Position numbers and translations under genes: made by a program
NCBI RefSeq assembly: GCF_022664465.1
Contig: NZ_JAKREV010000002.1
Span: 541,522 to 605,521 of the forward strand
DNA: 64,000 bases
Direction of reading: 5' to 3'
Source: Sphingomonas hankookensis
Lineage (GTDB): Bacteria > Pseudomonadota > Alphaproteobacteria > Sphingomonadales > Sphingomonadaceae
In this document: positions 1 through 8,058 of the stretch, piece after piece
Layout of the letters: each line of letters starts with the position of its first letter
Position numbering within the stretch: the first letter of the stretch is position 1
Notes under the pieces: generated by a model
Databases searched by the model: none
What the model was told of the DNA's origin: nothing
The model's input: only the letters and a program-made list of their open reading frames with translations

Positions 1-923
1 TCGCTGCCGCCCAATGTCTGGAACCTCAGCCCCGACCAGCCGAGCCGCCCGCTGACCATGCCGCGCTCGATCAGCGCCAGCTGGATACGTCGCAAGCTGA
101 CCACCACTTCGGTCCGGGTGGTCAGGCCGCGCACGCGGCGCAACCGGTCGCCCTCCTGCTCCAGCCGAAAGCCGTGTTCGACGAAGAAGGTGCGCGCCAC
201 CCCGCTGATCGCGCCGATCGCCAGCGCTAAAATCGCAGCCAGCGCGGCGAACAGCGGGGTGGCGAGCGCGATCGCCTCCTGCCGCGCAAAACCGGCCCAA
301 TCGCGCCAGCCGTGCCAGTCGATCCCGATCAGGTCACCCAGCTGGTTGATACCGGCGAACAAGACGCCGACCCACACTAGCGAGAACCCGAACAGCCCCA
401 TGGTCAGCACGCGCCGCGTATTCATCGCGAAGATCGTCGTGCGTGCCGGCGGCGACGCATCGGGTTCGGCCGACGACACACCCCCGCCGCGCAGCACCGC
501 GCGCAGTCGTCCGGCCTCGGCCAGCGATACGCTGTCGAGCGTCGCCTCGTCCGCTTCGCCGCCGCCGGTTTCGATCCGCACCCGCGCCAGCCCGAACACC
601 CGCGCGAGCAGCTTCTGATCGATCGACACGTCTTGGATTCGCTCGAACGGGATCGAGCGGCGGTTGCGGTGGAGGATGCCGTCGGCGATCACCAGCTCAC
701 CCGCGGCGATGCGATAGGTGAACGACCGCCACCGCGCCCAGGTGAAGACCGCCGCTGCGACCAGCGCCAGCGCGCCGACGCCCAGCATGACCCGCAACCC
801 GCCCTGCGACGCCGCCGCGCCCAGCGCGACGATGCCGGCGACGTTCTGCGGCGCCTTGACCACGATCCTGAGCGCGATCGTGCCGGGATGCAACCGCCGC
901 GCCCCGTCGGGCGTGCTCACCAT
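1..923 (-). CDS. PH-domain membrane protein, YdbT-like (partial)
   Basis: The reading frame is open from an ATG at 923 to the window edge, so the C terminus is missing. The visible ~307 residues show two hydrophobic segments in the first 50 residues and then a bacterial PH (bPH2/DUF304) module with the conserved run RSIPFERIQDVSID. Further membrane segments and a second PH-type repeat (VVSLRRIQLALIERG) follow. This alternation is typical of YdbT, which works with a smaller YdbS-type partner; in Bacillus the pair is linked to resistance to a bacteriocin, and no enzymatic role is known. The start overlaps the stop of the upstream PH gene by 7 nt, which indicates translational coupling and supports a two-protein membrane unit. 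I infer family and pairing; function here is unknown. Confidence 0.8.
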   Translation of the reverse strand, partial: MVSTPDGARRLHPGTIALRIVVKAPQNVAGIVALGAAASQGGLRVMLGVGALALVAAAVFTWARWRSFTYRIAAGELVIADGILHRNRRSIPFERIQDVSIDQKLLARVFGLARVRIETGGGEADEATLDSVSLAEAGRLRAVLRGGGVSSAEPDASPPARTTIFAMNTRRVLTMGLFGFSLVWVGVLFAGINQLGDLIGIDWHGWRDWAGFARQEAIALATPLFAALAAILALAIGAISGVARTFFVEHGFRLEQEGDRLRRVRGLTTRTEVVVSLRRIQLALIERGMVSGRLGWSGLRFQTLGGS

Positions 924-1393
924 GGCGAGGTTTCGATCGCGGCGCGGATGCGGTCGCGCACCGCCTCCGCCTGTACCTTTGCCAGACCGGGGACCGCGAC
1001 CCGGCTATGGTCGGTGCCGGCGGTATGCAGCACCAGCGTCGCGACGCCGCAGCCGCGCTCGACCGGCGCCTGGCGCAGATCGATATGCTGAACCCGCCCG
1101 ACCGGCACGATGGTATGCACCCGCGTCAGCCAGCCATGCGCGACATGCAGCTCGCGCCCGTCGAACGCGAACCCCCAATGCGCGAAGCGTCGCGGCGGCG
1201 ACACGATCGTCAGCCACAGGCCGAGCGCGATCGCCACCGCCAGCGCGATACCGTTGGGCAACCCCTCCCCGTACAGTATGACCTCCGCCAGCGCGGCGAC
1301 GACGATCAGCACGACCGACTGGATCGCCCCGCGCCAGCGCAGCACGCGCAGGAAACCGGGATCGAGCGGGCTGAGCGGCGGCATGTCGTCCAT
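917..1393 (-). CDS. PH-domain membrane protein, YdbS-like
   Basis: The product is about 158 residues with two hydrophobic helices (roughly residues 18-60) followed by one bPH2 domain containing VPVGRVQHIDLRQAPVERG, the conserved core of this family. I chose the ATG at 1393; an ATG at 1384 and a longer start at 1429 are possible and no strong ribosome site decides. It is the short partner (YdbS-type) of the larger PH protein immediately downstream, with which it overlaps by 7 nt. It is divergent from purS, with about 120 bp between the two starts. Confidence 0.75.
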   Translation of the reverse strand: MDDMPPLSPLDPGFLRVLRWRGAIQSVVLIVVAALAEVILYGEGLPNGIALAVAIALGLWLTIVSPPRRFAHWGFAFDGRELHVAHGWLTRVHTIVPVGRVQHIDLRQAPVERGCGVATLVLHTAGTDHSRVAVPGLAKVQAEAVRDRIRAAIETSPW

Positions 1394-1512
1394 GGCCAGT
1401 GTGATAGGCAGGCAATACGCCGAGCTCAAGCGAAACCACCCTCTTGTCTATGCCCGACGGGGGGGGCATAGCGCCCGCGACACCCTCCGCAATCGGATTT
1501 GAGGCAGCTCCC

Positions 1513-1739
1513 ATGAAACTCCGCATCGTCGTAACGCTCAAGAACGGCGTGCTCGATCCGCAGGGCAAGGCGATCGAACATGCGCTCGGTTCGCTCGGCT
1601 TTGCCGGGGTGGGCGAGGCGCGGGTCGGCAAGCTGATCGAACTGGACGTCGCCGACGGGACCGACGACGAGACGATCGACGCGATGTGCCGCAAGCTGCT
1701 GGCCAATACGGTCATCGAAAACTATCGGGTCGAACGCGC

Positions 1740-1743
<4 letters not shown>
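1513..1743 (+). CDS. purS: Phosphoribosylformylglycinamidine synthase subunit PurS
   Basis: A 76-residue protein, the usual PurS length, starting [10 protein letters not shown] and containing the family signature [10 protein letters not shown] and the C-terminal ANTVIENY. PurS bridges PurL and PurQ in the multi-subunit FGAM synthase, the fourth step of de novo purine synthesis. The ATG at 1513 is preceded by a GAGGCAG ribosome site. Its stop overlaps the purQ start (ATGA), giving translational coupling of the two subunits. purL is not in the window downstream: the next gene is on the other strand. Confidence 0.95.
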
Positions 1744-2408
<665 letters not shown>

Positions 2409-2409
2409 T

Positions 2410-3159
2410 CTATCGCGACCGACGCTCGCCGGCGAACGGTGAGAAGTCGGTCGCGGTGTCGAACACGTCGACGCCTTCGCGCCGCTTGAGCCAGCCGACC
2501 ACGGCATAGGTGACCGGCGTCAGCACGACTTCCCACGCGACTTTCATCGCCCAGTTGGTGACCATCACGGTCAGCACCTGCTGCGTCGGCCACAAGTACA
2601 GGAAAGCGAGCGGATAGAAGATCGCGCTGTCGACCGCCTGCCCGACCACCGTCGACCCGATCGTCCGGCTCCACAGCGCGCGCCCGCCGGTCCACAGCTT
2701 CATACGGGCGAGGACATAGGCATTGACGAACTCGCCGGCCCAGAAGGCGGCGATCGACGCGAAGACGATGCGCGGCACCTGTCCGAACACTGCTTCGTAC
2801 GCCCCCTGCCCGGTCCATGTCGCGGCGGGCGGCATGGCGACGACCGCCCATGCCATGAACGCCATGAACAACAGCGCCGCGAACCCGACCCAGATGCACC
2901 GCCGGGCGCGCGCATAGCCATAGACTTCGGTCAGCACGTCGCCCAGCACATAGGATACCGGAAAGAACAGGATACCCGCGCCGAACACGAACGGCGCGCC
3001 CGCGACGTCGATCGCCGCGACCTTTCCCGCACCGATGATATTCGACAGCAACAGGATCGTGACGAACGCCGCCATGACCAGATCGAAATGCCGGAACCCG
3101 CGCGCGGGAACGGTGGCGGCGTCGATACGGTGCAGCGCGGGTTCGGTCGGATCGTCCAT
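2410..3159 (-). CDS. Queuosine-precursor transporter family (YhhQ/VUT)
   Basis: A 249-residue integral membrane protein with about six hydrophobic segments. It belongs to the VUT/YhhQ family, recognised by FPVSYVLGDVLTEVYGYARAR near residue 75-95 and by AFWAGEFVNAYVLARMK in the middle. E. coli YhhQ imports preQ0/preQ1, precursors of the queuosine tRNA modification; I infer the same class of substrate here. I chose the ATG at 3159 (MDDPTEP) rather than longer in-frame starts that run back through the tRNA-Arg gene. It converges on purQ with only one base between the stops. Confidence 0.85.
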   Translation of the reverse strand: MDDPTEPALHRIDAATVPARGFRHFDLVMAAFVTILLLSNIIGAGKVAAIDVAGAPFVFGAGILFFPVSYVLGDVLTEVYGYARARRCIWVGFAALLFMAFMAWAVVAMPPAATWTGQGAYEAVFGQVPRIVFASIAAFWAGEFVNAYVLARMKLWTGGRALWSRTIGSTVVGQAVDSAIFYPLAFLYLWPTQQVLTVMVTNWAMKVAWEVVLTPVTYAVVGWLKRREGVDVFDTATDFSPFAGERRSR

Positions 3160-3215
3160 GGCGGCGTTATGATAGCGGTTCCGCTTTGCCGCAATGCACG
3201 CTAACGAAGCTGTGG

Positions 3216-3292
3216 GCACCCGTAGCTCAGCTGGATAGAGCAAGGAGCTTCTACCTCCTTGGTCGGGGGTTCGAATCCCTCCGGGTGCGCCA
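3216..3292 (+). tRNA. tRNA-Arg (anticodon TCT)
   Basis: A 77-nt cloverleaf: acceptor GCACCCG pairs with CGGGTGC, D-stem GCTC/GAGC, anticodon stem AGGAG/CTCCT around loop CTTCTAC with TCT at 3250-3252, and a T-arm GGGGG-TTCGAAT-CCCTC with a G-T pair. CCA is encoded. It would read AGA codons, which are rare in this GC-rich genome. About 280 bp downstream up to the GST gene hold no gene that I can support. Confidence 0.97.
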
Positions 3293-3574
3293 TTCCTTCT
3301 TTGGATTTTTGCGGCTTGTCGCATCGAACGATGGTGTGCCGGGCGGCGGGCGCTCGTCCGCGATGGCGAGCTGGCCGTGCCCGGAGAACAACTCGGCCGC
3401 TGGTCGTCCGAGTACGGAAGGAGAGTCACTTGCCGTCGGATCACGATCGTTCGGGCTGGACCGATAGTCGCATGCCATCGTCGTCCCTCAGTTGATCCGG
3501 GGTCCCGCTTTTTTTTCGATCAGAACGATGACGAGCGGTCCGGTTCCGCCAATCAGGCGATCATCGGCTGGTCG

Positions 3575-4219
3575 TCACGCATAGGCATAGGCGCCGCCGG
3601 CCGCGAGGGCGGCGCGATAGGCCGGGCGGGCGTGGATGCGGTCGAGCCAGGCGATGGTGTGCGGGCGCGATGCGTCTAGGCCGGCGCGGCTGCGCGCCGC
3701 CTCCAGCGGGAAGCTCATCATGATATCGGCGGCGGTCATCGCGTCACCCGCGAACCAGTCATGTGCCGTCAAATGCGCTTCGACATAGTCGAGATGGACG
3801 TCGATCATCGGCTGGATCTTCTTCTGCGCGGTCTTGCCGAGCAGCGGTACGCGGCCGAGGACGAGCTTCACCAGCAGCGGCGGCATCAGCGAGCCTTCGG
3901 CATAGTGCAGGAAATGGCGGTAGTGCAGCGCGTTGCGACGATGCGCGGGCATGCCCAGCCGGCCATCGGCCTTTTCGACCAGATATTCGACGATCGCCCC
4001 GGTTTCGGCGACCACCAGCGCGCCGCCGCTGCTGCCGGCGCTATCATCCTCGATCACCGGTGACTTGCCGAGCGGATGGACCCGGCGCAGTTCGGGCGGC
4101 GCCAACATCGTCGCCTTGTTCCGTTCGTACCGCTTCACCGCATAGGGCAGCCCGAGTTCCTCGAGGAGCCAGAGCACGCGCTGCGACCGCGAGTTTTCGA
4201 GGTGGTGGACGACGATCAT
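3575..4219 (-). CDS. Glutathione S-transferase family protein
   Basis: A 214-residue protein with the thioredoxin-like N-terminal GST domain (VVHHLENSRSQRVLWLLEELGLPY, with the Ser-Arg-rich glutathione site). The HPLGKSPVIED stretch carries the cis-proline, and VVAETGAIVEYLVEK carries the Glu-Thr pair that holds the gamma-glutamyl group. The C-terminal helical domain ends with WFAGDAMTAADIMMSFPLE and WLDRIHARPAYRAAL. I chose the ATG at 4219, behind a GGAGGGAAAA ribosome site; the longer frame has no family similarity. The specific substrate cannot be told from sequence. Confidence 0.92.
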   Translation of the reverse strand: MIVVHHLENSRSQRVLWLLEELGLPYAVKRYERNKATMLAPPELRRVHPLGKSPVIEDDSAGSSGGALVVAETGAIVEYLVEKADGRLGMPAHRRNALHYRHFLHYAEGSLMPPLLVKLVLGRVPLLGKTAQKKIQPMIDVHLDYVEAHLTAHDWFAGDAMTAADIMMSFPLEAARSRAGLDASRPHTIAWLDRIHARPAYRAALAAGGAYAYA

Positions 4220-4414
4220 CGGCGGTTTTCCCTCCAGCAGGCGCGACAGTCCCGATGCAATGCGACAACGTGCGATCGGTTGCACGCCATTCGACCGAAC
4301 GCCCCGCCGATGCCGCGGAAGTTGGCGAAGGTTGCACGACGCTACTGTGCCTAGCGGTTCGCCGTCCGAACCAAAATTCAACGATTACAACGTATTCCAA
4401 GGAACCGAACAACG

Positions 4415-4440
4415 ATCGGGCGGCACCATGGCCGCCCGAT
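4415..4440 (-). terminator. Hairpin downstream of recA
   Basis: A perfect 10-bp inverted repeat (ATCGGGCGGC and its complement, 6-nt loop) begins 9 nt after the recA stop. The run after it on the minus strand is only mildly T-rich (CGTTGTTCGG). It is a plausible recA transcription terminator with a weak U-tract. Confidence 0.5.
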
Positions 4441-4448
4441 GTTGATCC

Positions 4449-5543
4449 TTACATCTCGTCGTCGCCATCCTCGGCATCGGGACCGGTCATCATCTCCTCG
4501 GCGACCTTTTCGGTACGCGCACGGATTGCGGCTTCGAGCTTGTCGCGCAGTTCGGGATGTTCGGTCAGGAAATTCTTGGCGTTCTCACGCCCCTGCCCGA
4601 TCCGCACGCTGTCGTAGCTGAACCACGCGCCCGATTTCTCAACCAGCCCGGCCTTCACGCCCAGGTCGAGAATCTCGCCGATCTTCGAAATGCCCTGTCC
4701 GTACATGATGTCGAATTCGACCTGCTTGAACGGCGGCGCGACCTTGTTCTTCACCACCTTTACGCGGGTGGTGTTGCCAATGATCTCGTCGCGGTCCTTG
4801 ATCTGGCCGGTGCGACGGATGTCCAGACGGACCGAGGCGTAGAATTTCAGCGCGTTGCCGCCGGTCGTCGTTTCCGGATTGCCGTACATCACGCCGATCT
4901 TCATGCGCAGCTGGTTGATAAAGATCACCATGCAGCGCGAGCGGCTGATCGAACCGGTCAGCTTGCGCAAGCTCTGCGACATCAGGCGTGCCTGCAGGCC
5001 GACATGGCTGTCGCCCATTTCGCCCTCGATTTCCGCCCGCGGCACCAGCGCCGCGACCGAATCGACCACCAGCACGTCGATCGCGTTCGAGCGGACCAGC
5101 GTGTCGACGATCTCCAGCGCCTGTTCGCCGGTATCGGGCTGCGACACGATCAGTTCGTCGATGTTGACGCCCAGCTTCTTCGCATAGACCGGATCGAGCG
5201 CGTGTTCGGCATCGACGAAGGCGACGGTGCCGCCGCCCTTCTGCGCCTCTGCCAGCACATGCAGCGCCAGCGTGGTTTTGCCCGAGCTTTCCGGGCCGTA
5301 CACTTCGATCACGCGGCCGCGCGGCAGGCCGCCGACGCCGAGCGCGATGTCGAGGCCGAGCGAACCGGTCGAGATCGCCTCGACCTGCATCGCTTCCTTC
5401 TGGCCCAGCTTCATCGCCGAACCCTTGCCGAATGCACGGTCGATCTGCGCCAGCGCGGCGTCGAGCGCCTTTTGCCGTTCGCCCGCCGCCTTGTCGTTTG
5501 CCGCCGCCATCTTGCTATCGACCGCCTTCAAAGTTGCCGCCAT
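4449..5543 (-). CDS. recA: Recombinase A
   Basis: A 364-residue RecA. It shows Walker [10 protein letters not shown], Walker [10 protein letters not shown] followed by [12 protein letters not shown], the L1/L2 DNA-binding loop regions ([22 protein letters not shown]), and an acidic C terminus (DAEDGDDEM). It forms filaments on single-stranded DNA, drives strand exchange and stimulates LexA self-cleavage. The start ATG at 5543 agrees with the family's alphaproteobacterial N terminus with an A/K-rich leader. A half-conserved SOS-type box lies about 65-80 bp upstream, and a hairpin follows the stop. Confidence 0.98.
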   Translation of the reverse strand: MAATLKAVDSKMAAANDKAAGERQKALDAALAQIDRAFGKGSAMKLGQKEAMQVEAISTGSLGLDIALGVGGLPRGRVIEVYGPESSGKTTLALHVLAEAQKGGGTVAFVDAEHALDPVYAKKLGVNIDELIVSQPDTGEQALEIVDTLVRSNAIDVLVVDSVAALVPRAEIEGEMGDSHVGLQARLMSQSLRKLTGSISRSRCMVIFINQLRMKIGVMYGNPETTTGGNALKFYASVRLDIRRTGQIKDRDEIIGNTTRVKVVKNKVAPPFKQVEFDIMYGQGISKIGEILDLGVKAGLVEKSGAWFSYDSVRIGQGRENAKNFLTEHPELRDKLEAAIRARTEKVAEEMMTGPDAEDGDDEM

Positions 5544-5605
5544 GTCCAGCCTTTCGCGTAGAGCAACCGCGTCGAGGGTTCAACGCGCCTTTGTTGGATT
5601 TCCAT

Positions 5606-5620
5606 GTATTCGTTTTGTTC
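5606..5620 (-). promoter_or_regulatory. Possible degenerate SOS box upstream of recA
   Basis: On the plus strand the site reads GTAT-N7-GTTC; alphaproteobacterial LexA sites are commonly GTTC-N7-GTTC. One half-site is intact and the other has two mismatches. The position, 63-77 bp upstream of the recA start, is right for an operator. This is a weak call made from pattern and location only. Confidence 0.3.
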
Positions 5621-5649
5621 CCGTCGCGCAAGGGCTGATGTCGCGGCGT

Positions 5650-6789
5650 TCAAGTCCCGGTCGCGCCGGCCAGAGCATCCTCAGCGCGCCGTTTCTGGGC
5701 ATCCCGCATCGCGTCCGTCTCGGTCAGGTCAATGACGTGGGCGGTCGGCGGTCCACCGCGTTTTGCAGGCCGGACGGCAATGATAGGCGACCGGATCGTG
5801 ACGCGGTCGATACGATACACACCCGGATGGCCAGCGTTGACGTTCAGCGGCGCGTATCGGCGTTGCGCGATATTTTTGAGGATCGGCGTGGCAAAGGTAC
5901 TGAGCCTTCTTGAACGCAGCGCCGATATATCGGGCGTTCGGCCGTCGGGCCGAATCCAGTAACCGACATCGACGAAGCTTATCCCGCCATCGCCAACACT
6001 TTCCGATCTGGTGAACGAACCGAGGGTCGGCATCGGTTCCGAGAACAATAGGAGTGGGCGTTGTTCGGCGGACCGTGACAACCGTGCCGCCATGGCATCG
6101 ACGGCGCCCTGATCACCACGCAGGATCGCCACGCGCGCCCGTACGATCTCCCGAAGCTCGATCATGGATCGGCTATCGGAACCGGCTGTCTCCACCGCAT
6201 CGTCGACCAGACGTTCAGCCTTTTTCAACTGCCGCTGCGCCAAGGCAAGCCAGGCAAGCCGATACATCGCTCCTGCGGCGATCTCAGGATGCCCGCCGGT
6301 CCGGGCAAGTCGTTGTACATTCCCATAAGTCCGCTCGGCGGACTTATATTCCCGCTTTGCAGCCAACGTGTCGGCATAGCTCAACCATTCGATCAAGGTC
6401 GCCGGATCGCCGACCCCACGCTCCCGGCGCAATACCCGCATGCTGTTGCGGGAGGAATCCTGCCAAAGTGCCGGCTTGCCCTCATGTTCCGCTACGGTCG
6501 CCAAGGTGGCGTACAAGCTGGAAAAGGCTTCGGGAAATCGTTTTGAATATCGATCGTTGCGGACGATCGACTTTTGTAGTGTTCGACGTGCAGCGACATA
6601 TTGGCCGACCGTGAATTGTTCGACCGATGCCTGCAACGAAGCCTCGATATCTTCCGCAGGCGGGCAATTGCGAGCGAGGCATTCCGCCAACGCATCCACG
6701 GCGCGATGTCCGGTAACGACGATTTCATCCGGGGGCGTGGCCGCCGAAACGCCGGGTTGCGAGAGCAGTAACAGCCACGTTCCGATCAT
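5650..6789 (-). CDS. Secreted protein with repeat helices and TonB-C-like end
   Basis: A 379-residue protein of no named family that I recognise. It begins with a hydrophobic signal sequence and the mature part opens with DEIVVTGHR, the sphingomonad variant of a TonB-box-like element. A C-x-C-type pair (CLARNCPPAED) and an Ala-rich helical middle (residues ~60-230) that looks TPR-like follow. The last ~110 residues (VDVGYWIRPDGRTPDISAL, RRYAPLNVN, GVYRIDRVTIRS) resemble the TonB C-terminal fold, where a strand followed by RYxP and an R-x-T strand is typical. I infer a periplasmic protein that may touch TonB-dependent machinery. It is downstream of the recA promoter region on the same strand but separated by about 100 bp. 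Confidence 0.65.
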   Translation of the reverse strand: MIGTWLLLLSQPGVSAATPPDEIVVTGHRAVDALAECLARNCPPAEDIEASLQASVEQFTVGQYVAARRTLQKSIVRNDRYSKRFPEAFSSLYATLATVAEHEGKPALWQDSSRNSMRVLRRERGVGDPATLIEWLSYADTLAAKREYKSAERTYGNVQRLARTGGHPEIAAGAMYRLAWLALAQRQLKKAERLVDDAVETAGSDSRSMIELREIVRARVAILRGDQGAVDAMAARLSRSAEQRPLLLFSEPMPTLGSFTRSESVGDGGISFVDVGYWIRPDGRTPDISALRSRRLSTFATPILKNIAQRRYAPLNVNAGHPGVYRIDRVTIRSPIIAVRPAKRGGPPTAHVIDLTETDAMRDAQKRRAEDALAGATGT

Positions 6790-7091
6790 ATGCAGAGCAT
6801 CCGTTAGCAGGTTGTTGCTGTCAATATCATCAGGGCAGCTGCATGCTGCATATGATCCTCAAATCACAACAATATTGGAAGATCGATATATTTTAAACCA
6901 TGCGATCACATCGAAATGTTGCTGAAGAACGTACGAAAGAACGCCTATAAGCGCCGATGCGATGAGGGGTTTTACAATCCGGTTCCGGGACACAGGCTAT
7001 TCGACGCCGGCAACCGACGTGTCGTATGACCAGCAAGAGCTACGAGGCTGCGCCGCGCTCAATCCCTCGGGCCAGCAAGAGGTGACGGGCG
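6790..7091. other. Intergenic region, AT-richer, divergent promoters
   Basis: About 300 bp between two divergent genes. The part from 6830 to 6960 is much more AT-rich than its surroundings and probably holds the promoters of both. I see no tRNA, convincing small gene or large palindrome in it. Confidence 0.5.
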
Positions 7092-7631
7092 ATGCACAGC
7101 TTACTCACGGGCGTAACAGATTTGGCCGTTGGCGTCTGGGCGGCGATCGCGTTCTGGGCCGGCCCTGCGGTGGCAATATGGTCCGAACCGCTTGATCCGA
7201 TCGCACCCTCGACGATCACAACGGAGCCCGATACCGCGCTGTGCATGCCAGCGGAAACACCGCTGTTTACCTGCACGCTGGGCACTCGCCGTGCTTCGGT
7301 CTGCCAGGCGGGGGGCAAGGCTATCTATCGCTACGGGCGCCCGGGGCGGATCGAATTGTCGTCGCAGCGGCTGACGCTGGCGAGCCGCGGCTTTTCCGGC
7401 GGTGGCGAAACCCAGATCACCGCGGCCAACAACGGCTATTCCTACACGATGTTCGATCGCACGGTGCGTACCGGGTTCGGAGCAGACGGCCGCAACGATC
7501 CGCAATCGGAAACCGGACTGGTCGTTCGACAGGGCAGCAAGCAATTATCGTCGCGCCGCTGCGACAACGATACGCCGATTTCATCGCGGTCGCGGGAGGT
7601 GATACCCGGCGGATCGTTCGTCCCGCACTGA
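7092..7631 (+). CDS. Hypothetical secreted protein
   Basis: A 179-residue protein that I cannot assign to a named family. The first ~30 residues are hydrophobic and end in AVA, consistent with a signal peptide. The mature region has paired cysteines (LCMPAETPLFTCTLG, SVCQAGG, RRCDN), suggesting a disulfide-bonded periplasmic fold of beta strands (GRIELSSQRLTLASRGFSGG). An AGAGGTGA ribosome site lies about 8 nt before the ATG at 7092. It converges on the receiver-domain gene with 16 bp between the stops. Confidence 0.6.
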   Translation: MHSLLTGVTDLAVGVWAAIAFWAGPAVAIWSEPLDPIAPSTITTEPDTALCMPAETPLFTCTLGTRRASVCQAGGKAIYRYGRPGRIELSSQRLTLASRGFSGGGETQITAANNGYSYTMFDRTVRTGFGADGRNDPQSETGLVVRQGSKQLSSRRCDNDTPISSRSREVIPGGSFVPH

Positions 7632-7647
7632 CGGCGGAAAGGCTGCC

Positions 7648-8001
7648 TCACCCCAGGTCGTTCAGCGCCTTCTCGACCGCGTCCATCGTGAACGGTTTCG
7701 ACAGGACCGGGCGGTCGCGGTGGGTGTCTTCGATCATGTCGCCCGATCCGCCGGTGGCCAGCACGAACGGGATGCCCGCCGCGGCCAGCTTGTCCGCGAC
7801 CGGCCAGCTCTTTTCCCCGCCGCGCAGATGGACGTCGAGGATCGCCGCGTCGATGCCGCCCTGTTCGATCAGCGCGATCGCAGCGGCGACGCTGTCGGCA
7901 GTGCCCGCGACGGTACGGCCGAGCATGTCGAGGAAATCCTCGAGCATCATGGCGATCAGGGGTTCGTCCTCAACGACGAGGATACGCGCAGGCGAAGTCA
8001 T
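7648..8001 (-). CDS. Single-domain response regulator
   Basis: A 117-residue stand-alone receiver domain: acidic pocket EDEP (residues 11-14), phosphoacceptor D56 in AILDVHLRG, the TGG switch region and K102 in SKPFT. No output domain is present. It follows the cckA-type kinase gene on the same strand with a 57-bp gap, so it may serve as a phosphate partner or sink in that relay. The HLRGGEK loop is typical of receivers paired with HWE/HisKA_2 kinases, so another kinase in the genome (for instance the one at 24385-25566) is also a candidate partner. Confidence 0.88.
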   Translation of the reverse strand: MTSPARILVVEDEPLIAMMLEDFLDMLGRTVAGTADSVAAAIALIEQGGIDAAILDVHLRGGEKSWPVADKLAAAGIPFVLATGGSGDMIEDTHRDRPVLSKPFTMDAVEKALNDLG

Positions 8002-8058
8002 ACGGCGCCGTCCTTAGCGGTCAAAGCAGGAACGCCGCAACCGATTTCGTCAAACGGT

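Noticed and set aside
3251..3495. Short frames after tRNA-Arg
   Set aside because: They run through the tRNA and have no recognisable start signal or similarity.
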